NCBI GenBank assembly: GCA_036023115.1 | Contig: JAYKKT010000040.1 | Location: 5,491,001-5,555,000 of the forward strand | Source of the DNA: Brasenia schreberi | Lineage: Eukaryota; Streptophyta; Magnoliopsida; Nymphaeales; Cabombaceae | Reading direction: 5' to 3' | Length of the DNA stretch: 64,000 bases | In this document: positions 1-11,400 of the stretch, piece by piece | How positions within the stretch are numbered: position 1 is the first letter of the stretch | How the letters are laid out: every line of letters begins with the position of its first letter | Position numbers and translations under genes: made by a program | Notes under the pieces: generated by a model | What the model was told of the DNA's origin: nothing | Seen by the model: only the letters and a program-made list of their open reading frames with translations | Databases searched by the model: none

Positions 1-2229
1 AAGGCATATTACTTGGTTAGGAGATTAGCACATTGCACACAAAAATCCTCTGCATGACCTCTTTCGCCACTTAGAATTGATTTCCATGAGATTGGTTATA
101 AGTTTCACTAGGTGTTGTTCAGATCAATAAACTCTGTATTCGTCTCACTTGACTATGGTCTATGTGGCCTTCCCTTTCCACTACGGAAGGGCTCACACTT
201 CTATGGTTGGTTAATAGTTGGTTGCTGTAGGCTCTTTTACAGGCATATCAAGAGTTTGCTGCCGCACATGAAGTTATCTTGTGCCTCTTATGATGGGGAG
301 ATCGTTATGCGTACTTTTCCTGTATATGTGTATGGCTTGAAATCATTATGTTTTGTTCATGAACGAACTTGTTCAACACTTATTTAATGGATGAGTGAGT
401 GTGAACACCATGCATGTCTTCAAAACTTCATGGGTGGGTGAGTTTGCTGCTTGTCTACCAGTCGGGCGCTTTCTGCTGGGCTTATTGCTCAGTATCTTTA
501 TTTATTTGTTTTCAGAAGGCAATTGGGGGGGATATAATGCAAGTCCTTCACAGTCAGTAAAAGGAAAATGTCAAAGAAAAAGTATGTTTGAACTCGTGCT
601 GTGATCTTATAGTATTGCACTCGCATCCACCAAATGGTCAATTTTCTGCCCCAAAATTTAAGCCTCAGATTCTGTAATATAGAAGGTTTGTTTAAGTAAA
701 AGGTATCAGGTTGCGCATCACTTGTTATGTCCCATTAGATGTCGATTCAGAACATATGGCTGAACTGCAGAGGAGGTTCCTCAGGTTTTCCTAACTTCAT
801 AAGCCCTTGATTCGACTCGGACTTCATTGGGAGCAACACTGGTAAGTGAGCTGAATGAGCTGAAATAGAGGTTGTTTAAGCTGCACAGGTTAGCCTCTAA
901 TGGTGTTTTTGCTGTCTCCTTTGCCAGTCTGAACAGAGATACAGCAAACTGAGTTGAGTCACGAGCCAGGCGAAACTGAACCCTCGGTAAACCAATTCTT
1001 AATGTTCTTTTGGTATTATAATTTTCAGTGGAAAAAAATTTGAATTCTTGTTCGTGTTCAGTAAGTAGCGACTTGATGCAATTTTCCTCTAAACCTCAAC
1101 CATGTATTGCTTGGACTACCATGCTTTTCAAACATAAATATACATAATAATTATACATGAACAACTAAAGGAAACTATTAGAAGCTGAGCCGAGTTTATA
1201 CTTGATCATAGATCGATCACTTAGCTTTCACAAGCTACCTGTGTTTAGCTTTGTAGGGTTAATGAGCTGAACATAAACGAGCTCAAAATGTTTCAAATTA
1301 AGCTAAGCCACTACTTGTTGGGGCTTGTTTTACTTGGCCTGGAGCCATTCAATTTAGACATGGCGCTTTATTTTGACATCGATCTCATATTCTCAATGTG
1401 TGGCAATGTCATCATATGAGTCTGACGCTTCGAATCTTGATATGGAACCTTTTAGTTTCTTTATCCCTCAGAAAATCAGGGGCCACCACCGGTTGAATCC
1501 AGACATTGCTGTATCCAACTTAATGAAATCCTACTTTATTGGATCTGGATCTGGATCCACCACCGGTTCATGAATGAAACTTCTTTATCGAATAGCTATA
1601 TGATACACTTTTGAGTTATTGGGAGGACCCAAGTACTCTCTTTTCGATCCATGAAACATCTAGGATTGTGTAATGAGTTTGGAGTTGGACTTGGATAAAA
1701 TTATGTATAGTAAAGTTTTAACTCCAAATATAACCAAATCCTATTTAAACAGACCGATTAGATTTAAGGGCATCGAAAAGTTGGAGTCAGTTCGGATCTC
1801 AGCATGTCCAAGTACGGTAATACAAGTCTCGGGTCTAGGCACTACTGGGTCTACAACGAGAACAACAATGTATGAGTGGTACAAGGAAAATGTAGACCAT
1901 ACTTGAAAAAAATAACTAAATAATACTCTTATATCGAAATGTTACATATCTTAGTTATTAAATCGGGGTATAAACTGTATCCAGATTCATATATTAGTTG
2001 GATAGCTATTGCTGTTTATGCTCTTACTCGGACTTTGTCCGAGTTAAATTGGAATCTGAAGTCCCACCCCTTAAGAATGAGGCCAGGAATCATCGTGTTT
2101 GGCATGACAAACTCATGACGATATTGTGGCGACTTCTGGCAGTATCATGGCGACACTCTTAGCTCATGGGCAGCCGCCAAATACTACCCAAAGAGTTGGA
2201 ATTCTTTCTACCAATAAGGACGAAAGCAA
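1..2229. other. Upstream region without recognisable gene
   Basis: No open frame here resembles a known protein on either strand; the longest are under 100 codons and lack plausible splice structure. Stretches around 1190-1350 are rich in GAGCT/AGCTCG words, which often belong to degenerate non-autonomous DNA transposons, but no ends could be defined. The last few hundred bases before 2230 presumably contain the promoter and leader of the prolyl oligopeptidase locus. The word CCACCACCGGTT near 1482 recurs near 1558 as a short local repeat. Confidence 0.5.
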
Positions 2230-3318
2230 ATGGTTAAAATGCAGCTGCTCCGACCCTTTGCGTCGTCCACTCCGCGCCTACCCTTCAGAAATTCTCTTCT
2301 TACCAAGGCCCGCAATTCTCTCACCCCGCATTTAAATACGGTTGGAAACTCCCGTATCCGCATTGTTTCCCCTTACTCGAAAATGGGCTCTCTCTCGTTC
2401 GTGGAGTCTCCTCTTCAGTACCCATCTGCACGGAGGGATGATTCCGTCGTGGACGACTACCATGGCGTTCGGGTTCCTGACCCTTATCGTTGGTACGCAT
2501 TGCTTCTCCGTCGGTCTTTCTTTTTACCTGTTTTGTTATGTTGGTCCGCGTATTATTTTCTGCAATTGTAATTTTGACGTCTGGGAATTTGGGGTGTCGA
2601 AGGTTTTGGATTCTTTTTGGCTGAAAGATTGTGGTTTACCGTTGGTAGGCGCCGTTTCTCTCTTCGTTTTTATTAATCTTGGTGCTGCATATTTTGCTTC
2701 TGGAATTGTGAATCTAGTGTTTGGGAATTCGGGTTGTCGAGGTTTTGGATAGTTTTGACGGAAATGTTGTAGTTTATGGTGGGTATGCATTGCTTCTCTC
2801 ACTTCTGCTTCTTTGTCTCCCTCTTTGCGTACCCGTTGTGTATACTTATGAGACTGTGATCCGAGTGTTTTAGAACTTGGAGTGTCGAAGTTGTAGGATT
2901 TTTGAAGGAAAGATCGTAATTTAGCGTTTCTATGTTGCTTGTTTCCCCTCTGCTTGCTTCTCTCTATCTAATCTCACAATGGTGCTGCATATTTTTCTTC
3001 TGCGGATGTGTTCTTATATGGGAATTTCGGGCGTCGAAATGTTAGTGGGAAAATTATAGTTTTTTCTTTTTTGATTTTCTTTCGGATGGTGGGAAGGTTG
3101 GAGGATCCTGATGCCGAAGAGGTGAAGGAATTCGTTGATAAACAAGTGGTCTTAACCGAATCTGTGCTGAAAAGCTGCGAGACTAGGGAGAAGCTTCGCG
3201 AGCAGATTACGACTCTTTTCGATCACCCTCGATTTGATACGCCGTTCAAACGGGGGACCAAGTACTTTTACTCCCATAATTCTGGGCTTCAGGCTCAAAG
3301 CGTGCTGTATGTGCAGGT

Positions 3319-3354
3319 TCTCTCTCTCTCTCTCTTTCTCTCTCACACACACAC
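3319..3354. repeat. (TC)n(CA)n microsatellite
   Basis: A TC run followed by a CA run lies immediately after the donor site of exon 2 of the prolyl oligopeptidase locus. Similar CT runs lie at about 7172-7193 in a later intron. Confidence 0.85.
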
Positions 3355-6300
3355 GCATATACAAAGACACAAACATGCACACTTTTAATTAGTGAAATTG
3401 GGCTGAGTTAACGCTAGTTATCAAAGACCGCTTTTTCTATGCATTTTATGGATTGGCCATTGTTGTTCAAGTTAAATGCCTGTTTGTGTGATGATAATGA
3501 CCTTGGTTCCGTTATGATCCAGGATGTGGACACGCCTTTTCTACGAATTATTTGTAGCATTTCAAAAAGTATTCATGGATTGGTTTTCTTTTTCTCTGAT
3601 TTAGGATGATCTAGAGGGAGAGCCTGAGGTTTTACTTGATCCTAATGTTCTTAGCGAGGATGGAACGGTTGCACTGAGCATGTCCTCGATCAGTGAAGAT
3701 GCAAAGTTTATTGCTTATGGACTTAGTTCAAGCGGTAGTGATTGGGTGACCATCCAAGTAATGCAGATTGAGGATAAGCGTGTATTACCTGATACTCTAT
3801 CTTGGGTATGTATGTGGTGGGCTCATTGTTTATCTTTGGTATTCCTTGAAGCATTGAATTGGTGGAATTTGCACTACTAGTTGACTGCTTTACCTGAAAA
3901 TTTGTTTGTTTCTTCTTAAAACTAAGATGTTTAATTTTAGGTCCATTACGGAATCTGCATATATAAAATCTAGGAGAAGAAAGCATTAGAGAGTTGTGCT
4001 AACATCAATGACTTCCATTGTTGATCGTGTAAATTTATTTGCAATTTTTAGGTGAAATTTTCTTCTATTAGTTGGACCCATGATGGAAAGGGATTCTTCT
4101 ATGGTCGCTATCCTGCACCCAAGTAAGTAATCTCCTGTTTTCACATTCTTTCCAGGAAGTACAGGATTTGGATTCTGACTTCTAGAGACTTGAATTTTCA
4201 AATTGTTACGACGTAGTGTTCGATAAAATGTGAGCGAATTTGGCCTATCGACTATTGGTCATAAAAGGGAGATAGAAATCGGGAGTTTGTTATTCTAATT
4301 TGCAATTGCTATTTGATTACAAATTCAGCAAAGTATAAATATGGATTGCATAGTCGTGGATTTCCATTTTTGTCCTGATCAAGATGATTTGAATTGGTAT
4401 TATTTTTATGGAGATCTTGTAAATAACTTATTCATAGTGATGATGGTAGGATCAGTTTCTATGTTTTCTTAATTTAAAATTTGTATCAAGTACTTTGCTT
4501 TTACACTGTAGAGATGGAGAGGTAATAGATGCTGGGACTGAAAACGAATGCTAACCTTCATCATGAGCTGTATTATCATTTTTTGGGTACAGATCAATCA
4601 GACGATATTTTGTGCTGAGAGATCTTGAAAACCCTAAATATTCATTTGGAGGAAGTGTTACTGATGATGGGAAGGTATCTTCTATTTTTGTCATTGCTTT
4701 AAAACTATGTGACATTATCTGTATTCTTTATGTGCACATAAAATAAGAAAATTTGCAACTAATGTCTTTGTGCTTTTTGAGACTTTTTTACTGATGTCAA
4801 TGTTATTGATGCTTCACTATTTTATGTCCTACCATATGTATTTTTTCAAGGCATCTATTTAGCTCTTCCTGATTGCTTTAGCATTTGAAATGGGTCTTGC
4901 TTGATTTGTTTTGCTTGGAAAACCTGATCTCTACTGTATTGCTTTTGCATACTTTCCATTTTAGCATTATGGTATGGTAAGGTTAGTAGCTGAATGTTAT
5001 AATTAATTAATATTCTATGTCATATTACTGTGGTAAAACGTTTTGCTAAATAGAAATCTGTCTTTCTTGAAGCATCTGGCCATAAAAATCTGGAGCTTTA
5101 CTCTAATGCTTAGCAAAATTCTTTTTTTAGTATCAGAAAAGGTAAGCGACTCATTGTTATATAATTTAATTTATCTACTGCTGTGAGAAGATATATTCAT
5201 CACATCGCACTAGAGAAGGTTGTAGGAAATATGGTTAAATTCATGGCTTTGTAAGTCAAGGCACGGTAGTGGGTGTATTTTCGATTTTCCTTTGTCAAGT
5301 GCAAAGTGTATCAAAGCATACAAAGAATTTTATGCATATGATTTTATATTTCCCATGAATCTGACCCTCTGTTTTTGTTGATTGTGCAGTATGTCCTTCT
5401 CGATATTGGAGAAGGGTGTGATCCAGTTAACAAACTTTACTACTGTGACCTGTCTGAACTTCCCAATGGACTGAAAGTTTTTGAATGAAATGCCCTCCCT
5501 CCCATTTGTCAAACTTATTGATAATTTTGATGCACAGTATCAAGCCATTGCAAATGATGACACCGTGTTTACATTTTTAACTAATAAAGATGCTCCAAAA
5601 TATAAACCAGTCCGAGTAGATTTGAAAGAACCAACTTCTTGGGCTGATGTTCTTCGAAGAGTCTGAAAAAGATGTACTTAACTCAGCATGTGCTGTAAAT
5701 GGTAACCAACTGATAGTGAGTTACTTGAGTGATGTGAAGTATCTTCTACAAGTAAGAGACTTAAAAACAGGTTTCTTGTTGCATCAGTTACCAATTGACA
5801 TTGGCACTGTTGATGAAATTTCTGCACGGGCGTGAAGATAGTGTGGTTTTCATTAGCTTTTTACAAGCTTTCTAACTCCTGGTATCATATATCAGTGCAA
5901 CCTGGGAACAGAGATTCCTGATATGAAGATATTTCGTGAAATTGTTGTCCCTGGGTTTGATCGCTCTGAGTTTCATGTCAATCAGGTAAAAACAAGTATT
6001 CTTTTTGATTCTGAGAATTTATTTTATTTAGGTTCACATTTTTAGTTAGGCTGTTTCAAATTCCATTATTCTGTACAAGTACTGGCATGCTATCACTTGG
6101 AATCTGTATCCCTGTTGCTCGACTTGTTTGTTATATTCTTTGATGTAACTTCCACATTTCAGGTTTTTGTGCCTAGTAAAGACGGTGTTCAGATCCCAAT
6201 GTTCATTGTTGCCAGAAGGGATATTATTTTGGATGGGTCACACCCTTGTTTATTATATGGATATGGTGGTTTTAACATCAGTCTTACACCATCTTTCAGT

Positions 6301-6523
6301 GTCAGTCGCATTGTACTCACAAGACATTTAGGTGTTGTTTTCTGCATAGCCAACATACGTGGTGGTGGAGAGTACGGAGAAGAATGGCATAAAGCTGGTT
6401 CCCTTGGAAACAAGCAAAATTGCTTTGATGATTTCATTGCTGCTGCTGAATACCTTGTATCTGCTGGTTATACCCAACCCCGAAAGTTATGCATTGAAGG
6501 TGGATGGTCCATTAGTGAAGACT

Positions 6524-6690
6524 ACAAAAGAGGCTCGAGAAGGCCTCAAAAGTGTTGGAAGGAATTCATAAAAGTGATAATGGTTCTCTGTTTTAATTGT
6601 ACGTATGATGCAGGGAATATCACAATGGTGACTAAGAATCCATGTATCAGACCTACTTAGTGTGTATAAAGTCCTGGGTTTGGTATTGTG
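6524..6690 (+). mobile_element. RTE-clade LINE 3' tail fragment in peptidase locus
   Basis: The translation at about 6527-6570 reads [16 protein letters not shown], close to [16 protein letters not shown] near the C-terminus of every RTE copy in this window. About 80 bases later AAGAATCCATGTA, followed by a CCGACCCC-like stretch, matches the RTE end AAGAATCCATGTAGCCGAC with similar spacing. So this is a diverged 5'-truncated RTE tail. It lies exactly where the peptidase serine-motif exon end should be. No clear target-site duplication or TTG tail is left, so the insertion is old or was accompanied by a deletion. Confidence 0.7.
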
Positions 6691-8412
6691 CCATTCTTTG
6701 AGTTGCCTTTGCATGTGACTGAATACATTTTTTTAGCGACATTAGGGGATTGGTGATGTCTCCAGCCTGTAGGTGAATGATATTTACTCTATACGGTACT
6801 CATAACTTAGAGTAGATCATACCTCAAGCCTATATGTAATTCTCAAAGCAAATGGATCTGTAGATTTCAATATATAGCATGTGCATATTATGAGCTATTT
6901 CATTATTTGTGAAGTAATGCCTAAACTTTTTCATGTGAGCAGAGATCTGATTTATTTGGATGTGCTTTGGCTCATGTCGGTGTTATGGACATGTTACGTT
7001 TTCACAAGTTTACCATTGGTTAGTATTTTCATTTGTCCATGGCGACTCATCAATTTGCACCTTTTAACGTGGTCTATATTGTTGAAACAGGGCATGCTTG
7101 GACATCTGACTATGGTTGCTCAGAGAAGGAGGAAGAATTCCAATGGCTGATCAAGTGAGATAGCCCTCCATGCTCTCTCTCTCTCTCTCTCTCATCTTTT
7201 AGATGACAGATCTAGCTGTTTCCGTGTGCATCATAAGCTGACATTCAGGTTAGTAAACTTGTATCATGGATTCCAATCCTTGAGTTTGTTGTTGCTCGTT
7301 TATCAGGTATTCACCACTTCATAATGTCAAGCGGCCATGGGAACAAACTGGAGATGGGTCCCAGTATCCACCGGTCATGTTATTGACTGCTGACCATGAC
7401 GACAGGGTCGTGCCACTCCATTCTTTGAAATTGCTAGCTGTAAGTTTCACAATCTGAATTGTAACCGAGGTTTCATGCATGAAGTTCTCTTATTACTCCT
7501 GATAAATTTATCATATGTGCTTAGCAAATGTCTAACATGCTCAGTGTTGAGAAAATTGATGCAGGAACCCTATGTATTATAATATTTGTTATTAGAAGAA
7601 TCTATTTCAGCTTGATTGCATAAAGCAGAACTGCCCCTTGGCACTTCTGTTGCATCATGAAACTCTATTGGACTATTGGTGAAGAAGGAAACAATTTGAG
7701 CTTGATTTTGTAACCCAAGGTCATGTTTTTGCATTCCAGTGATAAACGTCATGTTCATGATTTCACACTTTTGATTTAGAAACATTTGTTCCCACGACAT
7801 GCATACATGACTGTGGCCTCCCTGTTGTGTAAAAAAATAATTGTTCTAGTTTATGCATTTGCTTACTTTGCACCTTATATCCTCTATTTCTAAATGGATC
7901 TAAAGTCCAGCTTTTGTGTCTGTGTATGTGTGCGTGAGAGAGTGAGAGAGAGAGAGATTCTCTCACCTGATCCACGAGATGACTCGAACTTGTGATTGGT
8001 ATGGACTCATCAGATTCAAAACCATAAGTATAACTAGTCATCCAGATGCATCTCGGTTTTGTTCTTGGGGACACAGTCTAGGTGCACGTTCCAAAGTTTG
8101 CTCTTCTTTCATAGATCTGTTGGTCCTAATGCTTATGTCTACAATTTCAGACTATGCAATACGTGCTTTGCACAAGCTTGGAAAACAGCCCACAGATCAA
8201 CCCTATCATTGGTCGAATTGACCGAAAAGCCGGCCATGGAGCTGGTCGTCCTACAAAAAAATTGGTAACTTTCGTCTTTGGCTTATGCATTTCATCCTCA
8301 ACGGCTTATGTGGCTAACCCTGTCTTTGTCCCTTGATTGTTTTCAGATTGATGAAGCTGCTGATAGGTACAGTTTCATGGCTAAGATGTTGGGAGCATCT
8401 TGGACTCGATAA

Positions 8413-9460
8413 GTTCAAGAACCCAATGTGCTGGAGCTGTTATTTTTTCTTTGGCAGAGCTTTGAGGAGCTTCTGTGAAAGTATGTCTTCTTTTTGCGAT
8501 GGTCAAGGTCAGGGTAAAAGAAGTTTGCCAGCTTTAGTCATATCGTTGAGCTGCTAGAGCAGGAAGAATGCTTTGTTTTCATCGGAAGATGTCGGCCCTT
8601 AGCCCAAGGATTAGAGGCAGACAGGACCTTAGAGTGTTAAAATTAATTCAGAAACTCTGGCAAGTTTGGTTTGCTCGTGTTTGGTTGGATTGACGATATC
8701 CTCTTTCCTAATTTGAAGCCCGAAAAACTCATGATTTGTATGGATTAATGAGAGATCAATTTCGGGCGTGCTTAACTTTGAAGTTTTGATGAAATCTGAT
8801 GCATATTTCCGTGATACAAAGATCATAACCCTGGTAAAGGCCCGAAACTTTGGCGGTATCAGAGTCATTGTTGTCCTAGAAAGATTGTAACCCGGTTAAA
8901 AGATCCCACCAAGTGTTACCCGAATGTATACAAAGTAATACAACCCTCTTCATTTTAGATGGAATTTCAGCAAGTCTGCCATATCTGCAAAAAAATGGAT
9001 GGCAAATTATGCTCACTTTAATCAAATGGGATTGCGGTTTATGGTTCAAAGTACGGAGATTAAGGGTCGATTGGAGTCGACAAAGTTTTCGTTCAAACAA
9101 TTGGAAACTGAACAACTGCTATTGTGTACATATTCTGAAACTATAAGTTTTTATATTTGGCCGCAAGGGCAGATTCAATTCAACTCTGCAAATTCTTTGA
9201 ATTGTTTTTTTGAAAAACAGTCTGATTCACAAACCAGTTTTGGCAATTATAGATCAACTCATAAAATTCTAAAATTTATTGAATATATTTTTTAGGACAA
9301 TTAATTTCCTAACAATTGAAGTCAATTTCTAAATATATTCTTGTCACCATAAAAGTAAGAGGAAGCTAGAGTGCACACAACAAACATGTTACTTTGTATA
9401 TAATAAAAACAACTCAAATAATTAGAGCTGTCTTCTCTCTTCTTATATATATATATATAT
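8413..9460. other. Intergenic region downstream of peptidase locus
   Basis: No coding or repeat structure that I can support, apart from the presumed former 3' untranslated region after the stop at 8410-8412 and a (TA)n run at 9442-9460. Confidence 0.5.
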
Positions 9461-9709
9461 AGACACAAGTATACGGTAGCATTCTTAGGTGCTAACAAAT
9501 CAATACTAATCTCAATCATCCATCTTTAGTGCTAGATATATATAGATAGTGGTATATACTAGCCTTCTCAGGTGCTAGCAAATCAATACAAATTTCAACC
9601 ATCTATATTTAGTGATGGATATATATAGACACTTGTATATGCTAGTATTCTTATGTGCTAGCAAATCGATATAAAACTCAACCATCCATTTTTAGTGATA
9701 AATGATTGA
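9461..9709. repeat. 83-bp tandem repeat, three copies
   Basis: Three imperfect copies begin at 9461, 9544 and 9627. Each starts AGA(C/T)A..., continues through GTGCTA(A/G)CAAATC and ends in a TAGATATATATAG-like stretch. The period is exactly 83 bases for the first two steps. Confidence 0.8.
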
Positions 9710-9831
9710 GATTTGAATTTATAAAGTAAAAAGTATCTATATACTTTTGTAGGTACACTTTATTTATATTAGTATTTTTATTTTTTATATTTCAAATCTC
9801 AATCATTCATCATCAAAGATGGAGGATTGAA
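9679..9831. repeat. Inverted repeat, MITE-like hairpin
   Basis: The 17 bases at 9701-9717 (AATGATTGAGATTTGAA) are perfectly complementary to 9791-9807. Imperfect pairing extends outward to roughly 9679 and 9831. The left arm overlaps the last unit of the 83-bp tandem repeat. This resembles a foldback or MITE remnant. No flanking target duplication was found. Confidence 0.65.
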
Positions 9832-9861
9832 TTTTGTTTGGATTTGTGTATATATCGTTTG

Positions 9862-10110
9862 ATATTTGAGATGAATGGTTGAAGTGATAAAACAAAAAAC
9901 ATCTAGTACACATGGTGTATTAAATAAAACCTATCGAAGACACCGTGATACTTTTCACTTCTTTTAATTCAAATATATATAGAGAGCATGATCCACGAGT
10001 ACCTATTCTTCCTCAACTTTACTTTATCATCTCAATTGTTCGTCGTGTGAGATTAATGATTTAAGTGATAAAACTAAAAACATTTACTATGCAACATACA
10101 AAAGGTACAT
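9862..10110. repeat. Dispersed direct repeat with AAGTGATAAAAC core
   Basis: Two related blocks, near 9881 and near 10062, share AAGTGATAAAAC followed by AAAAACAT and a TAYTAYG-rich segment. They look like two copies of a short non-autonomous element. The boundaries are not clear. Confidence 0.4.
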
Positions 10111-10207
10111 TGATATTTTGTATGTTTTTATTTAAATCTCTATTATTGTTCATGCCAATCAAAGAAGTAAAAGTAGATGTGGACATGAATGAGCACGTAT
10201 CACTATT

Positions 10208-10248
<41 letters not shown>
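10208..10248. repeat. (CA)n(TA)n microsatellite
   Basis: Simple compound dinucleotide repeat in the intergenic region before the DUF8204-like gene. Confidence 0.9.
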
Positions 10249-11400
10249 GAATGGTTCATGCTCAATTGAACACGATGCCATTCTCTATCATCTTTCACTA
10301 CTCATATAAACCACTTCTTACTTGTCAAAACCGTCATCATGAAAATGCATTGGATCAAAGAGAACCCCTACCTAACCCAGATTGCATTTGTTTTTGGAAG
10401 GCAAGTGGAGTTACACAGATCTCCACCATCATGTTTATATATAAAAAAAGACATACATATTATACCATTGTTGAAAACCCTAAAAAAATTAGGGGATGAT
10501 CTTTCAAGGCTTTCCCTACCCTCAGCCCAGTTAGTTCCCCAAATGTCTTGCTACAAAATTAGATACACATTTCACTTTTCAATTGTAAACATGAAAGGAA
10601 TACCATAAAAAGCTGAACAAATTTTGTCACCCTTTGCTTATGGCTTCAACCCTCGATCTCACCTTCGATCGAGCTAGAAAGCTCACAACGACAACTTCCA
10701 ATGGTCACTCGACTGCACTCATGAACGATGGTACAAGTGATTTTAAATGAACATAAGAAAGGGATAACAGGTTAGATTGCGAGACATGTTTAAGATAGTT
10801 TGGACATAAGCAAGAGTTACCAAATAATGTGCAGATAAAAAGGGAAGATAATCTAGTAAGTATTTAAAAAAAATAGAGAAATGCCACATTAGTGTTGAAA
10901 GAAAACAATAAAACATAATCTGGCTTGAACTTGAATGCTATTGTAACACAAGATCAATTCTCCAGAGGCAATCAATATTCCTACTTCCTTCACTTAGAGT
11001 CACTGATGAAATTTTGAAAACATTTAGCTCCACAAAGAAAAGAAATTCGGCTATATACAGGAGTGCAATGCAATAAACTGTAGAACGGCGCTTATATGTA
11101 ATATATGAAATATAGGTACCCAAGAAATAGCTGATCAATTGAGCGTGTATTTGTAGATTTCTCGTGGTTGAGTTCTCATGGTGAAATTAGAGGTCTCTTG
11201 TAAGGTCGACTGAAGCGCACCTTCCCCTGGAAAGGAACGAACACAAACAGTCTGTACATTGAGGTACGAACTGGGCATAGACATACTTTGCCATCTGAGA
11301 GAGAGAGGGAGAGAGAGATCGCTGCTCTCATCTTTACCACCATCCTTGTCGTTTCGTAGAAATTGTTGTTGGGAAGGCTTATTGGTTGCAAGGAAGAAGA
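10249..11400. promoter_or_regulatory. Promoter/leader region of DUF8204-like gene
   Basis: No gene is recognisable between the microsatellite and the ATG at 11401. A GAGA-rich stretch at about 11297-11320, followed by a pyrimidine-rich run, is typical of plant 5' leaders and core promoters. No TATA box position can be fixed with confidence. The long minus-strand open frame here (11176-11658) is antisense to exon 1 and has no family resemblance. Confidence 0.4.

Larger units (their letters stand above)
2230..8412 (+). pseudogene. Prolyl oligopeptidase (S9A) pseudogene, 12 exon remnants
   Basis: Family role: prolyl oligopeptidases are serine peptidases that cut short peptides after proline. 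Exon remnants: 2230-2492, 3097-3316, 3605-3805, 4052-4122, 4512-4674, 5390-5985, 6163-about 6504, 6943-7018, 7091-7154, 7307-7439, 8151-8264, 8347-8412, mostly with GT/AG borders. The beta-propeller and the hydrolase lid read well ([23 protein letters not shown]). The catalytic Asp ([10 protein letters not shown]) and His (KAGHGAGRPT) are present. Breaks: an extra A near 4541, an in-frame TGA at 4616-4618 where the family has Trp, and frame changes near 5480, 5650, 5828 and 5870. After CIEGG (6504) the family motif SNGG and about nine following residues are absent. Reading starts at 2230; cytosolic homologues start at the internal MGSL (near 2383), so the first 51 residues may be leader or a targeting peptide. 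It cannot encode an active enzyme. Confidence 0.9.
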
